Assembly (NCBI GenBank): GCA_963720745.1
Contig: CAVRGO010000004.1
Span: 4,836,001 to 4,900,000, forward strand
Direction: 5' to 3'
From: TMP-7 sp963720745
GTDB taxonomy: Bacteria; Acidobacteriota; Terriglobia; Bryobacterales; Bryobacteraceae
Length of the DNA: 64,000 bases
Shown here: positions 1 through 11,443 of the stretch, in pieces
How the letters are laid out: each line of letters opens with the position of its first letter
Numbering within the stretch: position 1 is the first letter of the stretch
Translations under genes and position numbers: made by a program
Notes under the pieces: generated by a model
Seen by the model: the letters and a program-made list of their open reading frames with translations, nothing else
Databases searched by the model: none
What the model was told of the DNA's origin: nothing

Positions 1-160
1 CTCCTCCAGGAACCGTGAACTTGCCGGTGCCCAGAGTGTAGCCGCCATGCGCCATCACCAGGCAATCGGTAGAATTTGTGCCATACGTCGGAAAGAACCA
101 AAGTTGCGACCCGATCGCGACTTGCCCTTGAGTGGGCGTTACAGCAGAATACCAAGGCAT
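1..160 (-). CDS. Partial unknown protein cut by the window edge
   Basis: The reading frame opens at an ATG at 158-160 (minus strand), preceded by a GAGGGG ribosome site about eight bases upstream, and stays open for 53 codons to the window edge. The protein starts MPWYSAVTPTQG and holds CLVMAHGGY, which faintly recalls the Stv-type putative adhesin domain found in polymorphic toxins. That resemblance is a memory-based guess. There is no signal peptide. It is divergent from the sigma factor gene. Only the N-terminus is visible, so the function stays open. Confidence 0.5.
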   Translation of the reverse strand, partial: MPWYSAVTPTQGQVAIGSQLWFFPTYGTNSTDCLVMAHGGYTLGTGKFTVPGG

Positions 161-231
161 ATTTCATCCCCTCTTTCATTCCTAAGTGGGCGAGATCGGA
201 GAAAAAGTGCGCAAAGATTTTAGGTTAAAAT

Positions 232-825
232 TTGCAGGTGCCCCCCACCAACGCCAAAGATGGCGCGGATAGCGCAGCCGAACTGATGCGCTCGTTCCGA
301 AACGGAGATCAAGATGCCGGGCGCGCGTTGGTGGAACTGTTCTATCCCGAGTTGCGGCGCCTCGCTGCCTCGCACATGAAAAGAGAGCGCCTCGATCACA
401 CATTACAGCCCACGGCCCTGGTGAATCAGCTGTATTTGGAACTTATCAAGATCCGGACACTGGGCCAGCGGGACTATGAACAGGATCAGGAACGCGCGGC
501 ATTCCTGGGATTAGCGGGCCGCATTATGAAACGAATGCTGATTCACCACGCCCGCCCTCTTTCGCGCCGTGTCGAACGGGTGGATATCGGTACCGCAAGC
601 GAGCCGCGTTCTCCAGGCGTCCAGGCTTTGTACGAAGTGGAAGATACGCTGGCTCGGTTGGGAGACATCGACCCGGTGCTGCGGGCTGTCGTCGAAATGA
701 AAGTGTTCGCTGGAATGACCGGCGAAGATATTGCCGAGACTCTTGGCTGCTCGCGACGGACCGTTGCGAGCCATTGGAACTTCGCCCTGCATTGGCTGCA
801 AAAGGAATGGGCTCGAAAAGTGTAG
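232..825 (+). CDS. ECF-type RNA polymerase sigma factor
   Basis: This 197-residue protein has the two-domain layout of a small ECF sigma factor: region 2 at about residues 15-100 (ELMRSFRNGDQDAGRALVEL) and a C-terminal region 4 helix-turn-helix (GEDIAETLGCSRRTVASHWN). It matches the acidobacterial/planctomycete type with the LQPTALVNQLYL motif. The start is a TTG at 232; a GTG two codons later is equally possible. Its stop lies three bases before the kinase gene, so the two are surely co-transcribed. In this class the partner kinase, rather than an anti-sigma factor, is thought to control the sigma factor; that is family knowledge, not shown here. Confidence 0.9.
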   Translation: MQVPPTNAKDGADSAAELMRSFRNGDQDAGRALVELFYPELRRLAASHMKRERLDHTLQPTALVNQLYLELIKIRTLGQRDYEQDQERAAFLGLAGRIMKRMLIHHARPLSRRVERVDIGTASEPRSPGVQALYEVEDTLARLGDIDPVLRAVVEMKVFAGMTGEDIAETLGCSRRTVASHWNFALHWLQKEWARKV

Positions 826-828
826 TCA

Positions 829-3615
<2,787 letters not shown>

Positions 3616-3634
3616 GCCCGCCCGGCGCTCCCCC

Positions 3635-4393
3635 TCAGAGAATCAGATCGGAAAACGGTTGTGAACTCACGTTGCAGACGCCTTCAAAAGGGTTGTCGGT
3701 GTCGGTCATTACCAGGTTCGCCAGGAATAGTATGACGGCGAGAATGACGAAGCTGGCAGCGCCCACAGCCCACCGGTGAAACGGATACACGAACACCAGA
3801 ACAAGCAGCGCTGTCGCCATCAGTTGTACCAACCGCAGCAGCGTCGGAGGAATCCGCGTCAGACTCTTGGCGACTCGCTCATCCCGGTTTTCGGCAGTCT
3901 TTCGCACAATGTCTATCAGCCTTTGGTGAATCGACGCTTCGGCCGCGTTCGCAGGAACGGTTCGTATAACCGCGGTCACCAGCCCAGAGAACGCCTTTTC
4001 GGCGATCGGATCGCGCTGTGCCCTGCTGAGACAGTCCCATTCCGAACTGAGCACTCGCTGGGAGTAGTCGCCGATCGCCCGCCGGATGGCATGACTCGCG
4101 TCCGGATTTAAGTACCGATTGAAGCGCAACAGATCGTTCAGCGAACTGCATTCCCGCACAACCAGGTTCTCCACTTCGGTGAACTGGCCCCAGATGACGA
4201 AAATTACGAAGGCGTACATCACCGCGAAGATACTACCCAACAGCAGGATCATCGTATTCAGGCCTTCCACCTCGCCCGCGGTAAGATCGTGTACTGCCGT
4301 ATTGTGCAGCAGGAAGTAAAGGATCACCGCCGCGACAAGCCCCGCCACCAGGCGCGACAAATGTTTGGAGACCGCTGTCCAGTTCATGGGCAT
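3635..4393 (-). CDS. DUF4239-type membrane protein
   Basis: About 252 residues with two membrane helices near the N-terminus (LVAGLVAAVILYFLL; ILLLGSIFAVMYAFVIFVIW), a helical cytoplasmic middle (EVENLVVRECSSLNDLLRF, YSQRVLSSEWDCL) and two helices near the C-terminus, ending with the DNPFEG signature followed by a PF segment. This is the DUF4239 pattern; a bestrophin-like channel fold has been proposed for the family, which is uncertain. In-frame GTG codons lie two codons upstream; the ATG at 4393 is chosen, and a second ATG lies two codons later. It converges with the kinase gene. Confidence 0.8.
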   Translation of the reverse strand: MPMNWTAVSKHLSRLVAGLVAAVILYFLLHNTAVHDLTAGEVEGLNTMILLLGSIFAVMYAFVIFVIWGQFTEVENLVVRECSSLNDLLRFNRYLNPDASHAIRRAIGDYSQRVLSSEWDCLSRAQRDPIAEKAFSGLVTAVIRTVPANAAEASIHQRLIDIVRKTAENRDERVAKSLTRIPPTLLRLVQLMATALLVLVFVYPFHRWAVGAASFVILAVILFLANLVMTDTDNPFEGVCNVSSQPFSDLIL

Positions 4394-4488
4394 CACCACT
4401 GGCCGGCTTGCCTGACTGCAGCCGGCCGACCATGGAATTATGACCGATCTCCATATTGCAGTCAGCTAATTTCGGTCGCCGTTCTTCG

Positions 4489-6265
4489 CTACTCCGCCGT
4501 GAACACCCGGTACGAGCCAGGGCGGATGAAGCATCGAAAGCCGTCCTGTTCCCCTGTTTCTGCCCAATCACTGGCTGCCCGGTCGTAAGATCCCGGAGCT
4601 TGGTGATTCGGCCGTCGGTCACAATTTTGACCGGAGCGAAGTTGTCGCGGAACGACTCGACAATGAACTTATCGTTGTCATAGACGAACAGACTCACCAG
4701 CGCCGGCGTATCGACCGCGACGTACACATCCCTGCCCAAAACATTGCGGATCGCGCGCAGCACTTCCGGAGGCAGACTGTACAAATCGCCCTGTGCCTGA
4801 GGAATCGTCAGAACGTAGAGAACGCCCTTCGAATACCTGGCTTCGAGCAAGATCGGCGTCCCGGTGGTGCGCGATGGCGATGTCCAGGCGCTGACTACTT
4901 CCCACGAATCGTTGGTTGCGTAGCGGATTTCGGGAATCAGAATTTGCGAATCGGACTTCGCGTCGACCCCGCGCCCGAAGAATTGGGTTGCCGCAACGGT
5001 CTTACCCGTGTATTCGAGTTCGATGATGTCCTCGATTCCTTTACCCTGCAGCGCCTTCAGCAGTCCGGATGTGATCACTACGTTTTTGCCGGAGGTGAGT
5101 TGCTTCTTGATCTTCTCGACAATAGCCGTGTCGTACTTCGCGGCTTCAGTCAACAGGATCGTGTGCGCATCCGAAGGAAACTCCGGCACGATGTCCATCG
5201 GTATACCCGCCATTCCCAGGTAACTCGGCAGGAAGTCCTCGCCCGACGAATGGTACGGCTTGTACGTCTTCACGCCGACCGGCTTGCCCAACTTGCCGAT
5301 GAACCCATCCACTTGGTTGAACACATACCCGGCTACCCGCGTGACTTCGGAATCCGCGGCCATCGCGCCGTCCTCGGTCCGCACCGGCTGGTAGATCTGC
5401 CGTATGTCGAACAGCGTGATCTCGGGGGCCTTGGCCAACAGAGTAAGCCAGAGTTGCTCGGCATAGCGGTCCAGGTTGCGCATCCCGCCCGTATCCACCC
5501 ATCCACCCGCATTCCCACCGGCTTGATGTTGTCGAAGTAGCGAAAGATCGAATATCCGTGGTACTGCTGCAGGTGCTGGTTGCTGTACACTCCGTCGCGG
5601 GTTTCGGTGCCCGTGTAGATCTTGTCGAAGTACGTCGGTTCGGTTTCCAGGTTAAAGCCGAGATTCTGAAAATGGCCGTACCAGTTCGGGTACTTGATCG
5701 TGACCTTCACGTTCCGGTTGACGGCGCGCGCGGGCTCCATCACCAGGCTGCGCCTCGCCTCGTCCATCAGTCCGAGGCGGAAACCGGTCCAACTCTTCTT
5801 CCCCTTCGCGCGAATGCAGAGGTCGCACTTGCAACTGGTGAAGAAGAAATCGTCCAATATGATTTCGTCGAAGTTACGTGCCGTAAACTCTACCACCTCC
5901 TTGAGCTTCTGACGATGCGCCGGGTTCGAATAGCAATAGGTTTCGAACTGATTGGCTTCGTTCACGGTGACCGTGATGCCTCCCGCGACTTTTACCCCCT
6001 GGCCCGCAAAAAAGCGCTTCGCTGCGTCGATGGTCGCCTGCTCCGCGACGATCATGTCCCGGTGCGTCTCCAGGTACACCTTGTCGACCTTCACGTTTTT
6101 CGAAATCGCATTCCAGCGGCTCTCGAGCCAGGCCGGATCCTTCATCTCGCGAACCTCATACACCCGGCAATAGACTGCCACGTCGAAGTTCTTATAGTTC
6201 GATCCGCCGGCACTCACTGTGGATACAGCAGCGGCCAGAAGAGATAAACATCGGATAATCCGCAT
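4489..6265 (-). pseudogene. Secreted putative glycosidase-like protein, broken by two frameshifts
   Basis: Reading starts at ATG 6265 with a signal peptide (MRIIRCLSLLAAAVSTVSAG) and runs in one frame through a TIM-barrel-like section (FDEIILDDFFFTSCKCDLC) to about 5520. There a base seems missing beside CCGGTGGG: the protein continues sensibly in the next frame (GGNAGGWVDTGGMRNLDRY). A second shift near 4555-4575 is needed to reach the natural end RPGSYRVFTAE and a TAG at 4489-4491. Joined, it gives about 592 residues. The family is not recognised; Asp pairs and secretion suggest a glycoside-hydrolase-like role. Either a decayed gene or sequencing indels; the frames on either side of each break look fully coding. 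Confidence 0.75.
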
Positions 6266-6331
6266 TGCACTTCGAATATAAACCGATTGCTCCTGCTCGC
6301 GACGCAACGGTTGTAATAGGCTGAAAAAGAC

Positions 6332-8320
6332 ATGCGTACCTGTTTCACACTTCTCCTGGTCGCGTTGGCGGCATCCATTCTCCCGGCACAGACCGGACCG
6401 GTAGTTCTAACTTCTCCCGACGGGACCCTCCAGATTTCGATCGCGACTCTCGACGGCTCCACGCCCTCCGCCTCCGGCGGCCAACTCGCATATCGTGTCG
6501 AACTCCGGGGCAAGGCTGTGCTCGAATGGTCGCACCTGGGACTCGACATTGAAGGATCCCGCCCGCTCGGATCGACTGTACGGATCCTCGGTTCGTCGCC
6601 GGCAACCCACGACGAGACGTGGACATCGCCGCAGGGCAAGGCCAATCCGATCCGGGACCACTACAAAGCGGTGATGGTGCGGACTTCGGAAACAGGGCCG
6701 CGCGCCAGAGAACTCAACGTCGAGGCCCGCGCATATGACGACGGCGTGGCATTCCGGTACCAGGTGCCGCAGCAAGCGCCGATTCGGGAAATGCGCCTCA
6801 CCGCCGAGGCCACGCAATTCCGTTTCAGTAAACAAGGGGTCACGTATCCACTGATCCTCCGCAATTACCGCTCATCGTACGAAGACGACTATCACGAACT
6901 GCCGATGGGAGGCCTCCATCCTGACTATCTGATTGCACTGCCCCTGCTGGTGCATGTCCCGGGCGTCGCCTGGGTCGGGCTTACAGAAGCCTATATCGAC
7001 AATTGGGCCGGACTTTATGTGGGTGCGGGACGCGACGCGCAGACGCTGGAGGCGCGGCTTGCGCCGCGAGTCGATGAGCCCGGTCTTGCTGTATCCACCG
7101 CAACCCCGGCACAGTCGCCGTGGCGCGTACTGCTGATTTCCACCGAACCCGGCAAACTCGTCGAGTCGAACATGGTAGTGAACCTGAATCCTCCGTCCGC
7201 GATTGCGGACACATCGTGGATCAAGCCGGGCAAAACGGCGTGGGACTGGTGGTCCGGCAGCGTCGCGAAGAACGTCTCGTTCAAAACCGGGATGAATACC
7301 GACACGATGAAGCACTACATCGATTTCTCGTCGAAGAACGGCTTCGAGTACATGCTGATCGATGCGGGCTGGGCAAAACGCGGGGCCGGACCAAATGACT
7401 CGGGGTCGGACCTGACGCAGACCAATTCGGAAATCAACATGCCCGAACTTCTCGGGTACGCAAAATCGAAGAACGTGCGGTTGTGGCTGTGGGCACACTG
7501 GACCGACATCGACCGCCAGATCGATGAAGCCTTTCCGCTATTCGAGAAGTGGGGCATCGCCGGAGTGAAGATTGACTTTATGGATCGCGACGACCAGTGG
7601 ATGGTGAACTGGTATCGACGCGTTGCGAAGAGTGCCGCTGAACACAAACTGATGCTCGACTATCACGGCGCTTTCAAGCCAGACGGGTTGCGCCGGACGT
7701 ACCCCAACGTGATGACGCGCGAGGGTGTCATGGGGCTCGAATATTCGAAGTGGAGCACCCGCATCACTCCCAAGCACAACGTGACTCTGGCCTACACGCG
7801 CATGCTCGCGGGACCGATGGACTACACCCCGGGTGGTTTCAACAACGTCACTCAAGCCGAGTTCGTTCCGCAGAACCGATTCCCGATGGTGATGGGCACT
7901 CGCGCACATGAGACGGCCTTGTTTGTTGTGTTCGAGAGTCCGTTCCAGATGGTGGCCGACTATCCAGGTGCGTACACCGACCAAAAGGAAATGGAGTTCA
8001 TCAAAGCCGTGCCGACCAACTGGGATGAAACGCGCGTCGTGAACGGCGAACCCGCGAAATTCGTCACGATCGCGCGACGGCGCGGCAGCGATTGGTTCCT
8101 CGGCAGCATCACCGATTGGGATAGCCGCCAGATCGACGTGCCGCTCTCGTTCCTCGGTGCGGGCAGCTACAACGCCGAGATATACGCGGATGCGCCGGAC
8201 GCCGCAACGTCGCCGAAGAACACCGTCCGCGAACAGCAAAAGGTGGATGCGAAGACAGTGCTGAAACTGAAACTCGCGCCGGGCGGCGGATGCGCGATCC
8301 GATTAACGCCGGCTCGGTAA
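6332..8320 (+). CDS. Glycoside hydrolase family 97 (alpha-glucosidase/galactosidase, SusB-like)
   Basis: 662 residues with an N-terminal signal peptide (MRTCFTLLLVALAASILPAQ), the GH97 N-terminal beta-sandwich (about 25-280), the catalytic barrel (WDWWSG, YMLIDAGWA, GVKIDFMDRDDQWMVNWY, MLDYHGAFKPDGLRRTYPN) and a C-terminal sandwich ending in CAIRL. The segment TREGVMGLEYSKW is typical of the family. GH97 enzymes hydrolyse alpha-glucosidic or alpha-galactosidic links in the periplasm and need calcium; inverting and retaining members differ in the base residue, which cannot be assigned without an alignment. It is divergent from the broken secreted gene at 4489-6265. Confidence 0.93.
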   Translation: MRTCFTLLLVALAASILPAQTGPVVLTSPDGTLQISIATLDGSTPSASGGQLAYRVELRGKAVLEWSHLGLDIEGSRPLGSTVRILGSSPATHDETWTSPQGKANPIRDHYKAVMVRTSETGPRARELNVEARAYDDGVAFRYQVPQQAPIREMRLTAEATQFRFSKQGVTYPLILRNYRSSYEDDYHELPMGGLHPDYLIALPLLVHVPGVAWVGLTEAYIDNWAGLYVGAGRDAQTLEARLAPRVDEPGLAVSTATPAQSPWRVLLISTEPGKLVESNMVVNLNPPSAIADTSWIKPGKTAWDWWSGSVAKNVSFKTGMNTDTMKHYIDFSSKNGFEYMLIDAGWAKRGAGPNDSGSDLTQTNSEINMPELLGYAKSKNVRLWLWAHWTDIDRQIDEAFPLFEKWGIAGVKIDFMDRDDQWMVNWYRRVAKSAAEHKLMLDYHGAFKPDGLRRTYPNVMTREGVMGLEYSKWSTRITPKHNVTLAYTRMLAGPMDYTPGGFNNVTQAEFVPQNRFPMVMGTRAHETALFVVFESPFQMVADYPGAYTDQKEMEFIKAVPTNWDETRVVNGEPAKFVTIARRRGSDWFLGSITDWDSRQIDVPLSFLGAGSYNAEIYADAPDAATSPKNTVREQQKVDAKTVLKLKLAPGGGCAIRLTPAR

Positions 8321-8326
8321 CGCAGT

Positions 8327-9889
8327 CTATTTTTTCGTCGTGAGACCCTCGACCAGGTCGAGCCTGTCTTTCCAGGGGTCGGGCTTCGCCACCGGACCAC
8401 TGTTCGTGAAGTCCATCAGGACGTCCTTCTGAGGCGAGTATGACGGCCACTCCGGCAGCCCTTTGCCATTCGGGTTGCCGGTCTTGGCGAAATTCACCCA
8501 ATACGTATTGGCGGCTTCAGCAGTAGCCCGGTCGGCGCCGCTCAGGTCTTTGCCGTAACGGGCGGCAACAGTGTCGAACACGAACGGAATTTCGGTGGCA
8601 TGCGGCGCCCCCTTCCACTTGTTGCGCATCGATTCGGCAACGTACGAGAAACGGTACTCGTAGGCGGGCTTGCCGCATGCGGCTATGGTGCGAGCCACGA
8701 AGCGTGAGGGTTCCACCATCATCTGATCCGCGGCGATGGCTACGCCCACGCTCATAAGCGTGCCGGTTCCGCCGGCATCGTAAGCAGCTCTCGCCTTGTC
8801 CGCATTCTCGCCGAACTGATGAAACAACTCGTCCTTGCTGCGGCCGCGTGGGAACCCGATATCGGCACTGTTCGCGCCGATGAGGGTAGGAATCTTTGCG
8901 CCTTGGCCGCTTGCGTATGCGTCCGCCGGTGAGTCGACCACCAGTTTGCCATCGATCATCGGACCCGCATACGTCGGCGTTCCCATGCTGGCCATATTCA
9001 GCCCGGCAACAACCTTTTCCGCGGGAAGCGCGCGCAGCGCGGCAAGTGCCGCGGCATTCTCACCCTCGATTCCCGCCTTCTTCGCAAAGGCCACGCCCAC
9101 CACCTCGGCTGAAGGCAGCCCGGTGGGACCTGTCTTGCTCAAATAGCGCGCTCCCATCAGATTCGTACGGCCGCCGCCCGACTCGATGATGGCTTTCTGG
9201 ATCAAGCCCTTCGCCAGTGGTGACGTCATCATCGTGAGAACCGAACCACCGCCCGCCGACTCGCCAAATAAGGTCACATTGCCCGGATCTCCGCCAAAGG
9301 CCCGGATGTTCCGCTTCACCCACTGCAAGGCTGCGATCTGATCCATGAAACCGTAGTTGCCGAGCGGCCCGTCCGGGTTTTCTTTCGTGAGCGCCGGATG
9401 TGCGAAGAATCCAAACCGGCCAAGGCGATAATTGAAACTCACGAGCACAACCCCGCGCTTTGCGAATTGAGAACCGTCATAAACGGCCGGCGAACTTCCT
9501 CCATTGACGAAGCCGCCTCCATAGATCCACACCATCACCGCCAACTTCTTCGAGGACGGCGATGCGGGCACCCACACGTTCGCATACAGGCAGTCCTCCG
9601 CTGGAGGAACGCCGAGCGGCGCGGCATCGCCCGGAAATGGATTCTGCGCACAATCGGCGCCGTACTTGCTCGCATCGCGCACGCCGCTCCATGCCTTCGC
9701 CGGTTGAGGCGCCCGCCACCGCAGATCGCCAACGGGTGGCGCCGCGTATGGAATGCCCTTGAAGGCCACAACGCCTTCCTGCGTCACACCCTTCAGCCGC
9801 CCCGCGTCAATCTTCACTACTTCTGAAGCCCCGAAGCCGTTGCTGGATAGTGTAAACAGCGCGATCGGCAGAAGTATCCCTTTGATCAT
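8327..9889 (-). CDS. Secreted type-B carboxylesterase
   Basis: About 520 residues of the alpha/beta-hydrolase carboxylesterase family (PnbA-like). The oxyanion-loop segment (VWIYGGGFVNGGSS), the nucleophile elbow GESAGGGS and the late histidine segment (HATEIPFVFDT) are all visible. The start is placed at ATG 9889 (MIKGILLPIALFTLSS), which has an AAGGA ribosome site about seven bases upstream and gives a clean signal peptide; upstream in-frame codons encode no plausible sequence. It lies about 40 bases downstream of the selenoprotein gene on the same strand. Substrate unknown: esters of plant or microbial polymers are likely. Confidence 0.93.
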   Translation of the reverse strand: MIKGILLPIALFTLSSNGFGASEVVKIDAGRLKGVTQEGVVAFKGIPYAAPPVGDLRWRAPQPAKAWSGVRDASKYGADCAQNPFPGDAAPLGVPPAEDCLYANVWVPASPSSKKLAVMVWIYGGGFVNGGSSPAVYDGSQFAKRGVVLVSFNYRLGRFGFFAHPALTKENPDGPLGNYGFMDQIAALQWVKRNIRAFGGDPGNVTLFGESAGGGSVLTMMTSPLAKGLIQKAIIESGGGRTNLMGARYLSKTGPTGLPSAEVVGVAFAKKAGIEGENAAALAALRALPAEKVVAGLNMASMGTPTYAGPMIDGKLVVDSPADAYASGQGAKIPTLIGANSADIGFPRGRSKDELFHQFGENADKARAAYDAGGTGTLMSVGVAIAADQMMVEPSRFVARTIAACGKPAYEYRFSYVAESMRNKWKGAPHATEIPFVFDTVAARYGKDLSGADRATAEAANTYWVNFAKTGNPNGKGLPEWPSYSPQKDVLMDFTNSGPVAKPDPWKDRLDLVEGLTTKK

Positions 9890-9929
9890 GTAATGTGTCC
9901 TTGAGTATTGAGCCGTGTAACTCTTCATG

Positions 9930-10688
9930 CTAACGCTTCGAAACCTGTGAACTGACGCCGAACGGGACAATCAGCGGTTGTTCCGGTACGATCGAAACAA
10001 GGTCCAGTGCCGCGCGGATGATCGCGGTCTGCACCTTTGCATCGTTCGGCTTGCCGAGCGGATATCCGAGCGGCTGGTCAACAAAGAGGGCCCGCGGCGG
10101 TTCCACACGTTCCGTCACTTCCGTTAGCAGCGTGATGGAAACGGTAGCGATGCCTGCCTTCTCGATCATGCTCTGAATCAATCCGACCGATTGATGGCAC
10201 ATCGGTCAAACCGGGGTCAGCAGCACCACGTCCGCGTCTTCGTCCTGAAGTCTATCGACGACCTCAGGTCCAGTGTGCTCAATGAGGCGCGCCGGCGCGG
10301 TGATCGACCCCATGAAGCTGAAGTGCAACGGCGCAACCGAGCCAATGACGCCGCTCTTCTGCAGTTCGTGGAGCCGGTCGAGCGGCAAAGCCAGATTTGC
10401 ATCCGCTTCGATGCCGGCGTGATCGAACGCATCGCTCTTGTGCGCGATTCGCAACGTCCGTACATCGCTCGATGCGGGGACAACGCGATACGAACAGTCC
10501 CCTCCTCGAACCTGTGGGTCAAACGGTGGCTGATCAGGCAGATGAAACCCCGCGGTCGTAACAATCGTCACCCTGCAATCGCTTAGGTGCTTCGCGAGTC
10601 GCGCCGCGGGCCGCCAGTCGATACGCCGGTAGCGATAGGCTTGCATGAACAGGCGATAGCTTATTTTGAGGTCGGCGATTTGTGCCAT
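9930..10688 (-). CDS. GrdB-like selenoprotein (UGA decoded as selenocysteine)
   Basis: Read through the in-frame TGA at 10208-10206, this gives 252 residues with selenocysteine at position 161. The site reads LLTPV-Sec-PMCHQSVGL, a Sec-x-x-Cys redox motif like the UxxC of glycine/sarcosine/betaine/proline reductase selenoprotein B. Both halves match that family: ahead of the UGA there are RGGDCSYRVVPA, FDHAGI and GSITAPARL; after it AGIATVSITLLTEVTERVEPPRALFV and GYPLGKPND. Start ATG 10688 (MAQIADLKISYRLFMQ) overlaps the PAP2 gene end by 28 bases; a later ATG at the Met of RLFMQ is possible. Non-clostridial members often stand alone, as here, and their reaction is unknown. Without readthrough the gene would be cut to 160 residues. 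Confidence 0.85.
10177..10208 (-). promoter_or_regulatory. Candidate bacterial SECIS element with its UGA
   Basis: Starting ten bases after the UGA (10208-10206), the transcript can fold a perfect 7-bp stem AUCAAUC/GAUUGAU around the five-base loop GGUCG (10195-10177). The loop begins 17 bases past the UGA and opens with GG, meeting the usual bacterial SECIS rules (loop about 16-37 bases after UGA, G in the first two loop positions). A UGC/GCA pair below a small bulge could lengthen the stem. A competing 7-bp stem GACCGAU/AUCGGUC overlaps the UGA. Confidence 0.7.
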
Positions 10689-11422
10689 GTGGTTTCGTTC
10701 GCGTCCTCGATGGTGTGCCTGCGCTGAAGCCATTTCGCCGCCGTCCAGCACAGCAGCGCCCACACCGATCCCGCCGTCCATCCCGCCAGCACATCGGTGG
10801 GCCAATGCACACCCAGGTACACGCGACTGATGCCGATGGAAACCGTCATCAGCACCGACAGCACGAGGAAATATGACTTCAATCGGCGGTGAGTCTGCGA
10901 TCTCGCCAGCAGCGCGCCGATCGTCAAATACGTAACCGCCGACATCATTGAGTGGCCGCTCGGGAAACTGGCGCCGCTCGCATACATAGAATGTGGAACG
11001 ATGTCCGGCCGCGGACGCTGGTAGACGTCTTTCAACAGCGCACCAATCACGGTTCCACTCGCGACGGCTCCCCAGAGGAAGAATGCCGTGCGCCGCTTTC
11101 CATCCAAAATCAAAAAACCGCCGATAGCAAGCGTCAGAAAGGTAAGGACCGTCGGGCCCCCCAGCGCTGTGACGTCGCGGGCACTCGATTCGAGCGCTGG
11201 AGGACCGAACGGTTGGCGGACGTCCGACGGATTACGCATCGCCAGGAGGACTGCGCGGTCGATGGAGTTCGTGTCGCCTTCCCTCACCTCGCCCGCCAGC
11301 GCAACAAAAATCCAGAAGCCGGCTGCGATGGCGGCGACCCCGATCAGGATTCCCCGCTCATGGCCGCCGAGCCAAATGAAAAGCCGCGTCCAGGATCGCA
11401 GAATCGCGGTCCACCATGTCAT
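10661..11422 (-). CDS. PAP2-family membrane phosphatase
   Basis: 253 residues with several membrane helices and the three PAP2 signature blocks: KDVYQRPRPD, PSGHSMMSAV and SRVYLGVHWPTDVLAG, with both catalytic histidines present. Such enzymes dephosphorylate phosphatidic acid, undecaprenyl pyrophosphate or similar lipid phosphates at the membrane; the exact substrate is not evident. It starts 21 bases after the enolase-superfamily gene and its end overlaps the selenoprotein start, so the four minus-strand genes from 12793 to 8327 may form one transcript. Confidence 0.9.
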   Translation of the reverse strand: MTWWTAILRSWTRLFIWLGGHERGILIGVAAIAAGFWIFVALAGEVREGDTNSIDRAVLLAMRNPSDVRQPFGPPALESSARDVTALGGPTVLTFLTLAIGGFLILDGKRRTAFFLWGAVASGTVIGALLKDVYQRPRPDIVPHSMYASGASFPSGHSMMSAVTYLTIGALLARSQTHRRLKSYFLVLSVLMTVSIGISRVYLGVHWPTDVLAGWTAGSVWALLCWTAAKWLQRRHTIEDANETTWHKSPTSK

Positions 11423-11443
11423 GCCTACTATTGTGCAGCCTGC

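Noticed and set aside
9930..10202. Separate short gene starting at the ATG after the UGA
   Set aside because: It is in the same frame as the upstream part and has family sequence on both sides; the selenoprotein reading explains both parts.
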